Assembly (NCBI RefSeq): GCF_020080835.1
Contig: NC_058163.1
Coordinates: 1,461,318-1,525,317, forward strand
Direction of reading: 5' to 3'
Source: Cotesia glomerata
Lineage: Eukaryota > Arthropoda > Insecta > Hymenoptera > Braconidae
DNA: 64,000 bases
The position numbers and the translations under genes were made by a program. Positions 50,401 to 61,659 of the stretch are shown piece after piece. The notes under the pieces are model-generated. The model was given only the letters and a program-made list of their open reading frames with translations, did no database searches and was not told where the DNA came from. Numbering within the stretch: the first letter of the stretch is position 1; each line of letters starts with the position of its first letter.

Positions 50401-53400
50401 TGGGCGTGCTGAAGGCCCTGGAAGGGGTAACGTGGGGGGGGTTGTTGGAGTGGAAAATGTCGCGGGAGTGAAAATTAGAAGGATTTCGCGTAAATTGAGC
50501 TTCTCAGTTTCGGGCAGTGGGGTGGGGAGTAAGGCTCGTAAGTGGGGCAGAGAAGGAGAGGGAGCCATTCAGGGGAAGATATTACATGGTGTAGAGCTTT
50601 GGTTGGGGGTACTACGGTACTACGATAGCGTACTATGAGTTGTACTCTACAAACGTTGCGCTTTCGCTCACACTCAACTCTTTGTCTCGTACGATATTTT
50701 ATTGGGGTATAAATTTTAGGTTTTTTATATTGTAATATTTTATTGTTTTGGTTTTTAGATGGTCATATATGATTTTATATGGCAATATATACTTCAAATA
50801 TGATCACATATATTAAATATGATTTTATATGATCAGATATCCGTCACATATGTCATATGTGACCATATATGGTCACATGTAGTCATATATGATCAGATAT
50901 GATTTTATATGGTCACATATACTTCAAATATGATCACATGTGTTTCATATGTGAATTTTGTGGGTTAAACATGATCACATATATTGAATATGATCAAATA
51001 TGAACTTATATGACCACATATGATTATATACCCATCACATATGGTCATATGTGACCTTATAAGCTTAGATACCGGTCACTTGTGGTTATATATGACCATA
51101 TATAGTCCATATATAGAGTCATAGGTACTCATATATGATCAGATGCCCATCACATATGGTCATATATGACCATATATGGCCACAGGTAATCATTTATGAT
51201 CTGATACCTGTCACATATGATCATATGTGACTTTATGTGATCAGATGACCGTTACATATTGTCATATATGGTCATAAATAGTCATATATGATCAGATACC
51301 GGTCACATATGGTCATATATGGCCACAGTTAGTCATATATGACTACATATGGACACAGGTAGTCATTTATGACCACATACCCGTCACATATTCTTCATAT
51401 ATCGTCACAAATGGTTATATTTGTAAACTATCGACGTTCTAATTAGCAAATTGTCTAACTCCATTTTAGAGAATCTTCTATTTGTATGAAAAAAACAATT
51501 AGTTAAAAATTTATTATTATTTTTAAAAATTGTTTAATATCATTTATATCTAATAGAAATATGATATTTAGGTTTTGAATCATTTCAATGATTTATAATT
51601 GGATTATCGCTACATCAAAATGCTAAAAAATTACCCTCTAAAAAATAAGAAGTTAGACAAATTGCCAATTAGACAGTCGATATGGTCATATATGATTACA
51701 TATAATCATAAATGATCAAATGTGTAAGAAAAAATTTTAAATATTAAAAAAAAATTTTTTTTTCAATTTTACTTAGAATAATAATATTGAAAAAATTATT
51801 CGGACATAAATAATGACTTTCATTAATCAATTACACCCGTAGTTTATTACTCACGTTATTGCACTGTTAAAAAGTGTCACCTGTGGTGCAGGTGGTAAAA
51901 ATCATCTGCAGTTAACACGCGAAAAAATAATTAAGGTGATATAATGTATAAATAAATAAAGAAACAAATAAATAAAAACATGAGGGCGGAGGAAACATTT
52001 TCTGTTGCAGAGTAGCAAAATAAAATAAAATAAAAAAAAAAAAAAAGGGAGAAACAAGGTGCCAGGTAGAGTAAAAGACGACACTTAGGAAAGTTTTCGA
52101 ATGAACGAACAAAGGAAATTTCTACATGTATACAAAGGGAGATGAAATTGCGATAGAGAAAATGTACTTGCAACATCTTTTCTCTTTCCTCATCTCAACA
52201 TAATATTTTATTTTTTTTTTTTTTCCTCCACTCGTCATTCTTATACACACCGTCTCGTTTACTCGCTCACATTTTAGCTCTCATTCCAGTTTCTCACTTA
52301 GCTGTAGACACTTGCATTACGATGAAAATGTTTCTTGGGGTGGTTTTTTATTTTAAGTTTGGTTTTCTACTGAGATAAATGAAATAAAAAATTTATGTGG
52401 GGTTTTTTTTTAAAGATACTTTTTATATTTTTATCATCGAAGTCAGAAATAATAATAATAACAATTGTAAAAATAAATTTAAAAGTTTATTCTTAGAATT
52501 TTTACTCTAACAGGTTATCGGCCCAGACGCATATTTTAGTTTTTTTAAAATTCTAACTCAAGGGTTAGAGATACGTTAAAATTGATTCCTGAAAATTTAT
52601 TCAATCTACGTATATAATTTAAAAATAATTTATTTAATCAGAAGAGTTCAAACTCTCACAGTTAATTTTTTAGGTTAAAGTAAAAAAAAGGCGTGATAGC
52701 GCTGTCGAATGGATGTCAATATGAGATTCAACTTAAAAATTATCAACTAGTTATTGACACCCATTATTTAAGTATTATAAAGGAAACAATTAATTTCGAT
52801 TATTCTATTTTATAAATTTTTCATATATTGTTAATTAAAAAAAAAAAAAATCATATTATTAGATGAATAAATTAATTTAAACTCGGCATTTAAAAAAAAT
52901 GCTTTTCTAACCAAAGTTGTTAATAAAATAGATGCTTGTAAGCTGGTTTTAACTGGTGCTAACTTTATTTTTTAATAATTAATATTTAATATTAACAGGC
53001 AGTAATTTTTTTCAATTTTTTAATTAATTAGAATTTAATAAAAATTTATATGATAGTTATTTTTATTACAGATGATTAAATATATTTAAAAATAATTTAG
53101 GGTGTAAATATTTAGACCCCTGTCAATAATTAAGGCTTTTACCTTAGTCAAATTTTTAAAACTTCCTGAAAATTTGTAAATTTAATCTATTTAAGCTAAT
53201 GTAGCCTAATAGTTAATAAAAAAATTAAAAAACAAGTTTCCGGGATATTTAATTAAATAATTAGGTTTGAATATTGTAATTTTTACATGAATCGAGATTC
53301 CACCAGAATTCGGTTAAGAATTTAATGCAATTAACGATTTAAAAACAATTTTATTTTCATTGAATTTGATTAAAAAATTAATAAGCTTTCGATTAAAACA

Positions 53401-56400
53401 ATAAAAAAAGTAGCTTTCCGAACGTATTCACTGTAAATCGAAGTGTTTTAAAAGTGACTACAAATGGGCATTTAACATGGGAAATTAAAACACATGGAAG
53501 TGTTTTAAAAGTGACTACAATGCTTCTAGATAGGAACAAAACACTTTATGTGTGTTTTGTTAAAACACTTGGATTTACAGTGTTACGGAGATATTTTATA
53601 TTTTTTATGAAGTCTTGTATTTGACTTGGTAACTAATTTTTAAAAATTAATTTTAAGATAACAATAGTATATTTCTTACCTAGGGCAGGAAAATAAGAAA
53701 TTTCTCAGATTACATGTAATTGTTGACCGAGGCGAAGCCGAGGTCGACAAACATGTGATCTGAGGCTTTCTTATTTCCTGCCCGTGGTGAGAATACTATT
53801 TTTCTCCTCGACGGAGGCGGAAAGCGGCATTTTCATGTAGCGCAGCGGGAGGAAAATTGACGCTTTCCGCCCGGAGGGGAGAAAAATTATTTCTACGTAT
53901 TATTTATTATAGACATTCTTTACACTAGGAGGGTACTTGGATTTTTTTAAATTGTTCAATTTAAAAAATCTTGGGTTCTAATTATTCTAAAAAAAAACAT
54001 AAAGGGCTTTTTTAAAAGCTTTTTTGAGAGGGAACAAATTAGTGTTCTTTGAAATTTTTGATAAATTCGATAGTTTTCAAGATATCAAAGCCAAAAATCA
54101 AAAATAAAGCTTAACAATATTTTGGGTAATTATAATTGTTAATTATTTAAGTTACTTTCAATAAAAGGTCTTGGAATAAGAAAAAGAAGTTGGTAATAGA
54201 AGCGATCTTATCCCTTGACTAATTAGCCTCTGCCAATTAGCGTTTAATGAGACCCTTAGAAAGGAAATCTCGGAGCAGCGAAGGCGAAACGAACCACCCA
54301 TTACATCAGTTGACAACTTCTTCAACCCCTAGACCCTTACAACCTCATAGTTGTCCTCACATTTATTAACCTCCTATCTATAACTCTATTCTCGAGTCCC
54401 TTATTCACGCCCTTATCTCTTATCGATAGTCTGCTCTCCCTAACTTTATCCTTCACTTCACCATTTATGTATTTTTCAACTTTTTCTTCTTACTTGCTCA
54501 GTTGACTATCGAGATCACGACCCTCTTGACTTTCTTTTGCTTTGCTAGCCACCGAGTATCAATTAATTTATTATTTATTATTATTATTAAAAAAAAAATT
54601 AAAAAAACGGTAGACCCTGAAGGCCATCCGTGCAACTTCCCGCTAATTCCATACCTAGGTGCATAAAACTGCACTAATGATGTTTTTGAGGTCTTCGAGC
54701 TCAAAAGTCTGATAGAAGTATCATAGAACAATATTTTTTAAATTTTCAAACCGCACTAACTTTTGAATAAATCAACCGATTTTCACGTGATTGGCAATAT
54801 TTAACACAATTTTTTTAGTTTCATGAAGAATCTTCAAGTTTGAATTGATAAAACTAGCAAATTTGGAGTTATTCCAAAAAAACACTTTTTTTTTGTTTTC
54901 TTTCGTTCATGATATTTCTTGAACGAATTGACCAGTTTTGACCGGCTTGACGGCGATCGACGTAATTTTTTTATGCTAATAGCTGGTTAGTTTTTGAAAT
55001 CGATCAGTGCAGCTGTTTAAAAGTTATTCCAAAAAATGTCGGAGTTATGTTAAAAAAACACTTGTTTCCAAATATTTTATCGAGGATATCTCTCGAACCA
55101 ATCAACCGATTTCCACGTTTTTGGCGGCGATCGACGCGGTTTTTTAAGCTCTGAAATTATTCTATATCATCAAAAACGATCCGAAAAGAAATGACGAAGT
55201 TATGTCAAAGAAACACTTTTTTCGGTTTTCTTTCGTTCACGATATCTCTCGAACGAATCAACCGATTTTGACCGGATTAGCGACGATCGGCATGATTTTT
55301 CAAGCTTAAGGGCGGATTAGTTTTTGAAGTTGATCGATAAAGCCGTTTAAAAATTATTCCAAAAAAAACCACATTCAAAAATGATTTTTTTCTTATTTTT
55401 TTTAAGATCTTTCAAAATTTCTCAAAATCTATCGGTCCGAATCGGTTCAAATTCTCAGGAAATCTAAGTTTGAGGGAACTCTTTAGAACGCCGTTTGGTA
55501 CGTTCCGATCGGTTCAGTCGTTCAAAAGTTATAAGCGAGTCACATAGTCACACACACACACACACACACACGCACGCGCGCGCGCGCGCACACGCTCACA
55601 ACTTTAAAGAACGCAAGTTCCGAGTGATTTTTCATAAAAAATATAAAATATCTCCGTAATACGTTCGGTAAGCTACTTTTTTTTTATTGTTTTAATCTTT
55701 AGCTTATTATTTTTTCAATCAAATTCAATGAAAATAAATTTTTTTTAAATCGTTAATTGCATTAAATTCTTAACCAAATACTGGTGGAATCTCCATTCAT
55801 GTAAAAATTACAATTTTCAAACCTAATTATTTGATTAAATATCCCGGAAACCTGTTTTTTAATTTTTTTTTATTAATTATTAGGCTACGTAGATTAAATT
55901 TACAAATTTTCAGGAAGTTTTAAAAATTTTTGCGTGGATCTCCTTGTCACTTTTTAAAATAAATATCTTACAAATCATTTTTAAATTTGCCGCGCTTGGT
56001 ATTAGCCGCCATTTTCTGGCGCGGGAATTGCAGCCGCCATTTTGTCGATTATTCTTGAAAATCTCTTTTTTTAATGATTTTTAATGAATTAGCCTTTAAT
56101 AAAGCAATTTTATGCAATAAAAATTTGACTAATTATTTTTCAAGTCTATTTTAACAAACATGTGATAAATTAGGCTACGTAGATTGAATTTACAAATTTT
56201 CAGGAAGTTTTAAAAATTTTACTTCGCGTGGATCTACTTAAACTCGCAAAAATGATATTGAAAATTTCAATATTGTTTTTTTTGACTTTAAGCTCCGATA
56301 TCTCCAAAACTATCAAATTTATCAAAAATTTCAAAGAACAATTTTTTGTTCTCAATAAAAAAAAGCCCTTCATATTATTTTTATAATAATTAGAAGCCAA

Positions 56401-59400
56401 GAAATAATAAAAATAGTTTTTAAAAAAAGTAAGCTAATAAATCTTATCTAAAAATACCCAACAAATATTAATTAAAAGGAATGCTTTTGTGTTACGGATT
56501 TCACGAACTCGACTAATTGCTCCGTATTTTCCGGGATGCCACTGTTATATAGTTCTAACGATACTTTACCGAGCTATTATAAATTTAAATTTAAATTCTA
56601 TTCAATTAAAGTTAAATTCTCTTTCAGCTTTCCAAATCTTTAGAAGCATTAAAAATGCTTATATTAAAAAAAATATTAAATTTATGAAAAATTTAAGAAT
56701 GATTTTTGTTAAGGATAAAAAAACCTTTAAAATAAGCCATTAAAATTATTTTTAGAATAATTAGAAGCCGAGTTATGATAAAAATTAATTAGAAACTTAA
56801 TTGTTTTCAGAGAATTAAAGAAGAATTGAAATTATGAAGAGAATTTTGGAAAATTGAAGGCGTGGGAGGTTAATGTGAGTATTGAACAATTAATTTATTA
56901 ATCCAATAAACAATTGAGTAATTTAAGCAATTTAATCGGGTACTCAAGCGTAACTTTCTGCAAATAAAACCGAATTAAAAAACAAGAGACATTTTTTTTG
57001 TGAGTAAAAAAATTGACAGAAAATCGTGGCGTAGTTTTTTCTCTGGTACATATGTGCGATTTCAATCACAAATATATATAGAGGTAGATAAATACAAATA
57101 GTTCAGTCTAGCTCTAACATAGCATCACTGTCTAGCAGCATGTGTGAGTGTGAGTGAGCTGTAGTATCTAGCTTTGCAATTTCACGCCCAGTCAAGTGTA
57201 ATAGAATCGCGTTTGGTTTACCACCAAGGCCCATCGCGGTGTGCGTTCATGCGCGCTAGTAATAATAACCCTTTCACCCGATCACATATATATATATACA
57301 TATGTACTGATGTGTGTTGGCAGTCGAAAAACTATTTTCCAATGTCCGGTGCTAATGCTTTTATAAAACTTTTTTCACCCCGAAAATACAGTAATTATTA
57401 TTAAATCCCATGGAAAATTTTTTAAAGAGTTTTTGGGAGAGTTTAATTATTAGTTTGTGGGAAAGTTCAATATTTTTGATTGTTATTTTGGTGGATCTTA
57501 AGGTTATGGGCCCAGTTTTTGACTTTTCAACAGGTTATGGACCCAGTTTCATAATTTTTCACAACTTGTAAGCTTAATTGCTATTTTTTTCAGTTTTGAA
57601 ATTAGTTTTTGACTTTTTATAGGTCATGGGCCCAGTTTAGAGGTTTTAAAAGTGTTCAGGGCCTATTAATAGAATTTCTTAGCAGGTTAAAAACCATTTT
57701 TGTTGATTTTTTGAAGGTTGAAGGCTCATTTTCCAACTTTTCAACAGGTTATGGGTCCAGTTTTTAATTTTTTCACAGTTTATAGGCTCAATTTCTGAGT
57801 AGTTTATAACTTTTTATAGGTTATGGGCCAAGTTTAGATGTTATAAAAGTGTTCAAGACGTATTTTTAAAATTTGTTAGCAGGTTATAGGCCCAGTTTTC
57901 AACTTTTTAACAGGTTATGGGCTCAGTTTCTTAATTTTTTACAATTTGTAGACTTAATTTCTAGTTATTTATGTTTTCAAGTTAGTTTTTTTTTTACTTT
58001 TTATAGTTTATGGGCTCAGATTAGAGGTTTTATAAGTATTCAGGGCCAGTATTTTGAATTTTTTAACAGTTAATAGGCCTAGTTTCTAATTTATTAAAAG
58101 CATATCCACTTAATTTCTAATTTTTCAAGGCTTTACGCTTACTTTTTAGCTGTTTATAGGTTATGGGCCCAATTAAGAGTTTTTAAAAAGGTTCAGTGCG
58201 TATTTTTTGAGTCTTTCAACATTTAATAAGCGATTTGTCTCGATTTTCTTAAGGTTATAGGTTTAGTTTTTGACTTCTTTATAGGTTATGGGTCCAGTTG
58301 CTACTTTTTTTCAATTTTTCTTATAAATTTGTACTTTTTTGCGGTTTTAAGTCTAATTTTTGGCGTTTTAAAGGTTATGGGCCCAGTCTACAGGCCTCAG
58401 AGTATTAATAGGTCTTTTTTCTGAATTTTTAAAGGGCTATAGGCCCAGTTTCTAATTTTAAAACTCACCTTAACCTTAAGAAACTTAAAATAAGGCCCAT
58501 AACCTTTAGAAACTTGAAGAAATTCCTATCTACTAAAAAAATAATTTACCTGCTGCATTTTCTCAAAATCTAAACAAGGCCTTGGTTGCCTGTGAGGCGG
58601 TCTATGTCTCTTTCTGGGACTACACGCACTCAGTTCACCCACGTCCATATCTACACTGTACTGCTGTTGATAATGATGATGCTGATGCTGGTGCTGATAA
58701 TGATGATGATGGTGATGGTGGTGATAGAGATGATGATGCCTGGGCCTGGACCTGGGCCTAGGTGGCGCTTTAGCAGCGTGGAAAAGTTTAGGCGGTGGGG
58801 ACTGGGACCGTCCTGGTTTATGAGCGTCAACTGGTGGCGAACTTCGGAACTGGACCGGTTGAGAGATCACGTTGGCTCCCAGAAGTCCTTGGACCTAAAA
58901 ATATATTTTTTAATAAAATAAAAAATAAATTTAACAGGTTATGGGCCCAGACTTGCATTTTAGAACTTTTAAATTTCTTGCTTAACAGTTAATGCTACGA
59001 CAAAATTTATAAAACCTTTCTTGTAGGGAATTTAATTCTTTACAATAAAGGTCTCATAATTTTTTCAAATCTTCAATATTAAACCCAAAATTTTGAATTT
59101 AAACTTAAAATTCAAGACTTAAACCAACAAAATGAATTAAATTTGTACCTCTTCATCGCTAGAACCCGAACCAGGTTCCTTTCCAGCCCTGCTAACAGGA
59201 GCAGAACAGCTGGCTGCAACATTAGAATCACTACTAGGCCCGGGGGTGGGCCCAGGCCTTCCAGAGCCAGGAATCGCCTGCGACTGCGTGCAGTGCGACT
59301 GCAAATTGTTAGAATTGTTCACTTGAGACCACTTTCTTTTCTCTGGGGCAGTAGCGGGCCTGAGGCCCTGAGACGCGACCACTTTCGGACTGTTTATAAC

Positions 59401-59598
59401 CTCTAGCTCCTCCTCGGAACTGTGGTGGTCGTTGTAACTCAAGTGCAAGTTGTTGTCGGACAAAGAAGTTCTTCCTTCGGCTTGTTGTTCCTCTCCAGAG
59501 ATAGAGGTTCCAAATGCGAAGGCCGATAAGTTGGGACAGAAGTCTGTGTCCGATGGGACTGCTGAGTCTGTTAGTCCGGGGCTTGAGGGACTTGCCAT
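41941..59598 (-). CDS. Uncharacterised Pro/Ser/His-rich protein ending in SVFCW, 3 coding exons
   Basis: Function unknown. Coding exons: 59149-59598 (150 codons), 58550-58894 (115 codons), 41941-42015 (24 codons plus stop), all joined in phase 0 by good splice sites (GAG/GTACAA, TTTTTAG, CAG/GTAAAT, TTGCAG), giving 289 aa. Exon 1 is Ser/acidic (NLSAFAFGTS, SSEEELEVI), with KRKWSQ near residue 90. Exon 2 has a His/Gln/Tyr tract of about 30 residues, then SPRKRHRPPHR (possible nuclear signal) and CLDFEKMQQ. Exon 3 encodes LKARAVTAWRHSGDHGSE followed by LSVFCW and stop. The CLDFEKMQQ-to-SVFCW tail looks familiar as a conserved animal C-terminus, but I cannot name the protein. The start at 59598 lies two bases after a good acceptor (TTTACAG), so an upstream leader exon is expected. 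Intron 2 is 16.5 kb and packed with transposons. Exon 3 is the least obvious exon, but its frame and motif make it convincing. Confidence 0.72.
42115..42535. repeat. Palindromic hairpin array 7, single unit, reversed
   Basis: One complete hairpin ending on the right with GCAGTCACATAGTGACTGC (42501-42519), the same outer palindrome as arrays 1 and 4. Lies 100 bp upstream of the last exon of the 289-aa gene. Confidence 0.8.
42545..42720. repeat. Second palindromic family sharing the GAGTACCCACATG core
   Basis: AGAGCTCAGGAGCTTTAAAA then TGAGTACCCACATGACC, closing with CGTGTGGGTACTCGTTTCAA. A relative lies at about 60785-60935 and half a copy at 62767-62830. The loop is GC-richer and unrelated to that of the main hairpin family. 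Confidence 0.7.
43300..44570. repeat. GGGCCCATAACC array, forward
   Basis: About 20 tandem units of 40-60 bp containing CTGGGCCCATAACCTTTTGA, alternating with AGACTAAAAACTGGGCCCAT-type spacers. The same unit occurs singly near 38350, 48815, 52505, 58935 and 61678 and in a reversed array at 57480-58500. Confidence 0.85.
44580..45293. other. Intronic stretch with no recognised feature
   Basis: Less AT-rich than its surroundings, pyrimidine-rich in part (44790-45060), no ORF or repeat recognised. Confidence 0.4.
45925..47576. mobile_element. GGGAAGTT-ended repeat element (copy 2), nested
   Basis: Same ends and internal order as 4764-5625. Contains a (CA)n(CG)n tract at 47372-47412 and the nested 448-bp insertion. 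Comparison with copy A of the host element shows the intact target was an A-tract. Confidence 0.7.
46614..47061. mobile_element. 448-bp insertion with 13-bp target duplication (possible SINE)
   Basis: GATATCTCTCGAA stands at 46601-46613 and again at 47062-47074, while copy 3 of the host element (near 55239) has it once. The insert is much less AT-rich than its host. TTAGCCTAATCGG near 46857 fits a tRNA-type A box; a B box is only weakly suggested (TGTTTGAGCC near 46933). The 127-codon ORF at 46409-46792 crosses the junction and is not real. Confidence 0.65.
48800..49930. mobile_element. Dispersed element with CCGCGGTTACTTATGCGCAT motif (copy 1)
   Basis: Shares long colinear stretches with 55600-56260 and 61660-62500, and in inverted orientation with 53150-53960 and 62870-63830. 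Landmarks are ACTTATGCGCATGAGTAACT, GACGCAAGTTCCGAGTGATT and GTATTAGCCGCCATTTTCTG (here 49595, also near 56000). No protein recognised. Confidence 0.65.
50000..50720. promoter_or_regulatory. GC-richer island in intron 2 of the 289-aa gene, possible internal promoter
   Basis: Roughly 50150-50650 is far less AT-rich than the surroundings. It holds three GGGCGTG boxes (50339, 50371, 50401), a CCAAT word (50390) and TTTATATAA (50310). ORFs on both strands here look like by-products of low AT content. Promoter function is inference. Confidence 0.3.
50750..51725. repeat. ATATGATCA satellite array 2
   Basis: Tandem variants of CACATATGGTCATATATGAC, related to array 1 at 40150-41420, interrupted by the TA-flanked element at 51431-51680. 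Confidence 0.85.
51431..51680. mobile_element. 250-bp TIR element with TA target duplication
   Basis: Ends TCGACGTTCTAATTAGCAAA and TTGCCAATTAGACAGTCGA are inverted over about 30 bp. TA on both sides, as in Tc1/mariner-type elements. No ORF. Confidence 0.7.
51726..52614. other. Intronic stretch without a supported gene
   Basis: Low-complexity T- and A-rich DNA. Overlapping minus-strand ORFs at 51900-52180 are Phe/Leu-rich readings of homopolymer sequence. A single GGCCCAGA-type unit lies near 52505-52530. Confidence 0.5.
52615..53146. mobile_element. TIR element copy C, 5'-truncated
   Basis: Matches the second half of copy B (from GAAGAGTTCAAACTCTCACA) and ends CCTGTCAATAATTAAGGCTT near 53140. 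The left end is missing. Confidence 0.75.
53150..53960. mobile_element. Inverted copy of the CCGCGGTTACT-type element with two insertions
   Basis: Reverse-complement relative of 48800-49930, missing the central CCGCGG part. Carries a 154-bp insertion at 53429-53582 and a CpG-rich double hairpin at about 53668-53886. Confidence 0.6.
53429..53582. mobile_element. 154-bp TIR element, ends CACTGTAAATC / GATTTACAGTG
   Basis: The empty site is visible in relatives (CGTATTACGGAG or similar). The interior has internal repeats of AAGTGTTTTAAAAGTGACTA. Confidence 0.65.
54598..55600. mobile_element. GGGAAGTT-ended repeat element (copy 3), 3'-truncated
   Basis: Colinear with copy 2 but lacking the 448-bp insertion. 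It stops in a (CA)n(CG)n tract at 55552-55592, and the CCGCGGTTACT-type element follows directly. Confidence 0.7.
55601..57480. other. Element remnants and unassigned intronic DNA
   Basis: 55600-56260 is a copy of the CCGCGGTTACT-type element lacking its first part, and 56170-56240 repeats its tail. 56480-57420 shows no repeat or gene that I recognise; ORFs at 56489 and 57174 are unsupported. Confidence 0.5.
57480..58500. repeat. GGTTATGGGCCC array (reverse of 43300-44570)
   Basis: About 15 units of ACAGGTTATGGGCCCAGTTT with spacers, in opposite orientation to the array 14 kb away in the same intron. It ends about 50 bp before the exon at 58550. Confidence 0.85.
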
Positions 59599-60521
59599 AG
59601 CTGTAAATTTAAAATTTATTAATTAAAAAATATTATTACCGACTGCTGGTATTTGATTCTCGGATACCGACTGTAGATATGTACTGCTTTTACCGACGGT
59701 TGAATTTTTAATAAAAAATAAACTATTGAAAAACAAGGACTGTTCTTCCTGACATATTTATAGAAAGCTACTTTTATCGATAATTCATCATAAATTTTTA
59801 ATTATAAAAAATCTTTGTCTTTATTTTAGTTAAATTAATTTCCTAATCTAGAAATGTCTTAAAAAAAATCAATTATTTGTAAATAATTAATATTTTTCAA
59901 TATTAATATTTATTATTAACACCGACACATGATATAAAAATAATTATCGACAGTCGATATAGATAGTATAACTTTTTATTGCATAATTTGAAATATCAGG
60001 AACTATATTTTGAAACTAAATTAAAAAACTTCTATTTCTAGTATCGATAAGTCAAATTTAATTTAATTACCGACTGTTGATGATAATTAAAAAAAAATCT
60101 GTTTTTTATAGTATTAATTACAATTTAATGGAAAGGATAAAACAAATTCCTGTAAAATGAAAAGACCACACCGGAAAAGGACGAGCTGAAATGATAAAAA
60201 CAAAAAGAAGGGTTCGAGTAGTAGTTTACTGAGAAATTTATGAGCCGTCACGGTTGCCCTTTCAAATATGGCTTCTTCCTCAGTCTCAGTGTCGTATACA
60301 CACCGGCGTTTCCCCGTTACAAGCTACACTATGTGTTATATATGTTGTATGTATGTTATGTACCACCGCCCCTCATTAGGATCCGTTTACTTAGCCAAAC
60401 GCCCGTAGGGGGATCACAATATACATTATATACATGAAAGAGAAGTTGCTCTTAAGCAGAAGCAGAAGGCTTTGAAGAATCACTACCAGCCGTGAGAGGG
60501 ATCACGGGAAGCTTACGAGGG

Positions 60522-60585
<64 letters not shown>

Positions 60586-61280
60586 AAGCATACCAATGGA
60601 AGCCGGAGTGAACACAAGGGGCAATTATACACAACTATTTACTCACTAATACGAAAACAGAATGTAAACATGGATTTAAATACTCGTGTAAATTTGGACG
60701 AGAAAACATTAATTCTCTGGTTAATTTGAGCGACTGTGCCTAAGGATAAGGACTTGGGACGTCGGGAAGGATTTTCTTGGATTCTAGAGCTCATGAGCTT
60801 TAAAATGAGTACCCACATGACCCTATACTCCAGAAAGTCGGTCCAAACCTGGAATTCTCCAGGTCCTTCCTGGAGCAGCATCCTCGGGGGAAGTAGGTCG
60901 TGTGGGTAGTCATTTTAAAGGGCTTGAAGTAAGGAATTTGGAAATGTGGGTCGCGTCGAAGTTTGGAGAAGCTGGAGAAGATTACTGAAGCATTTTGTTT
61001 TAAAGGGAGGTTTTAGGATTGGGGGGAGTATAAATAGGACAGTAAATTGGTTTATCGATATCCGTCGGTTGAGACGAGCATGTAAATGGTGACTGGAGGA
61101 AAATAGAAATAGAAAATCCAATCACGTAGGGCGTTGGTTGTGTACCAAATTCACGAAAACTGTTACTTTTTATTATTTTTCGCTCGGCGATTTTACGTGT
61201 CTCGAGATTTATGTCGCGTTTTATCACGACACTGAACTTTACATTTTTATTTTTTTTTGGTTTTAAACTTTTGATATCAA

Positions 61281-61311
<31 letters not shown>

Positions 61312-61650
61312 AATATTATTATTGCATTTTTTTATTAAAAATTTAAATGTTTAATTTTTAATTTAAAATTCTAGCCAAAAAAATTATAGGAAACTTTTTT
61401 GAGAGAGAATTAATTTTTCTGTGAAAAAAGGTTCTTATTAATTTTGCCCTATCTCTCTCCCTTTTTACAAAATTTGAATTTTCAATTCAAAAATCAAGTT
61501 AAAATTATCCATAGTTTTCAAAAGTTTAAAGTGCCATTTTTGGCTAAAATATTGAAGATAAAATAAAATAATGAGATCTTTTTCATAGAGAATTAAATTC
61601 CTTACAAAAAAGGTCCTTACCAATTTTATTGTATCTCTAACCCTTGAGCA
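59599..61650. other. Upstream region of the 289-aa gene
   Basis: Probably intron plus leader exons. Contains an (AT)n run at about 60527-60582, a GC-richer stretch at 60240-60520 and a relative of the second palindromic family at 60785-60935. No coding exon confirmed. Confidence 0.4.
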
Positions 61651-61659
61651 AGAAATCTA

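Noticed and set aside
50305..50638. Overlapping ORFs of 87 and 93 codons on opposite strands
   Set aside because: Both arise from a GC-richer patch with few stop codons; no splice partners or domains seen.
51902..52176. Three overlapping Phe/Leu-rich minus-strand ORFs suggesting a membrane protein
   Set aside because: Shifted readings of A-rich homopolymer DNA; no start context or splice support.
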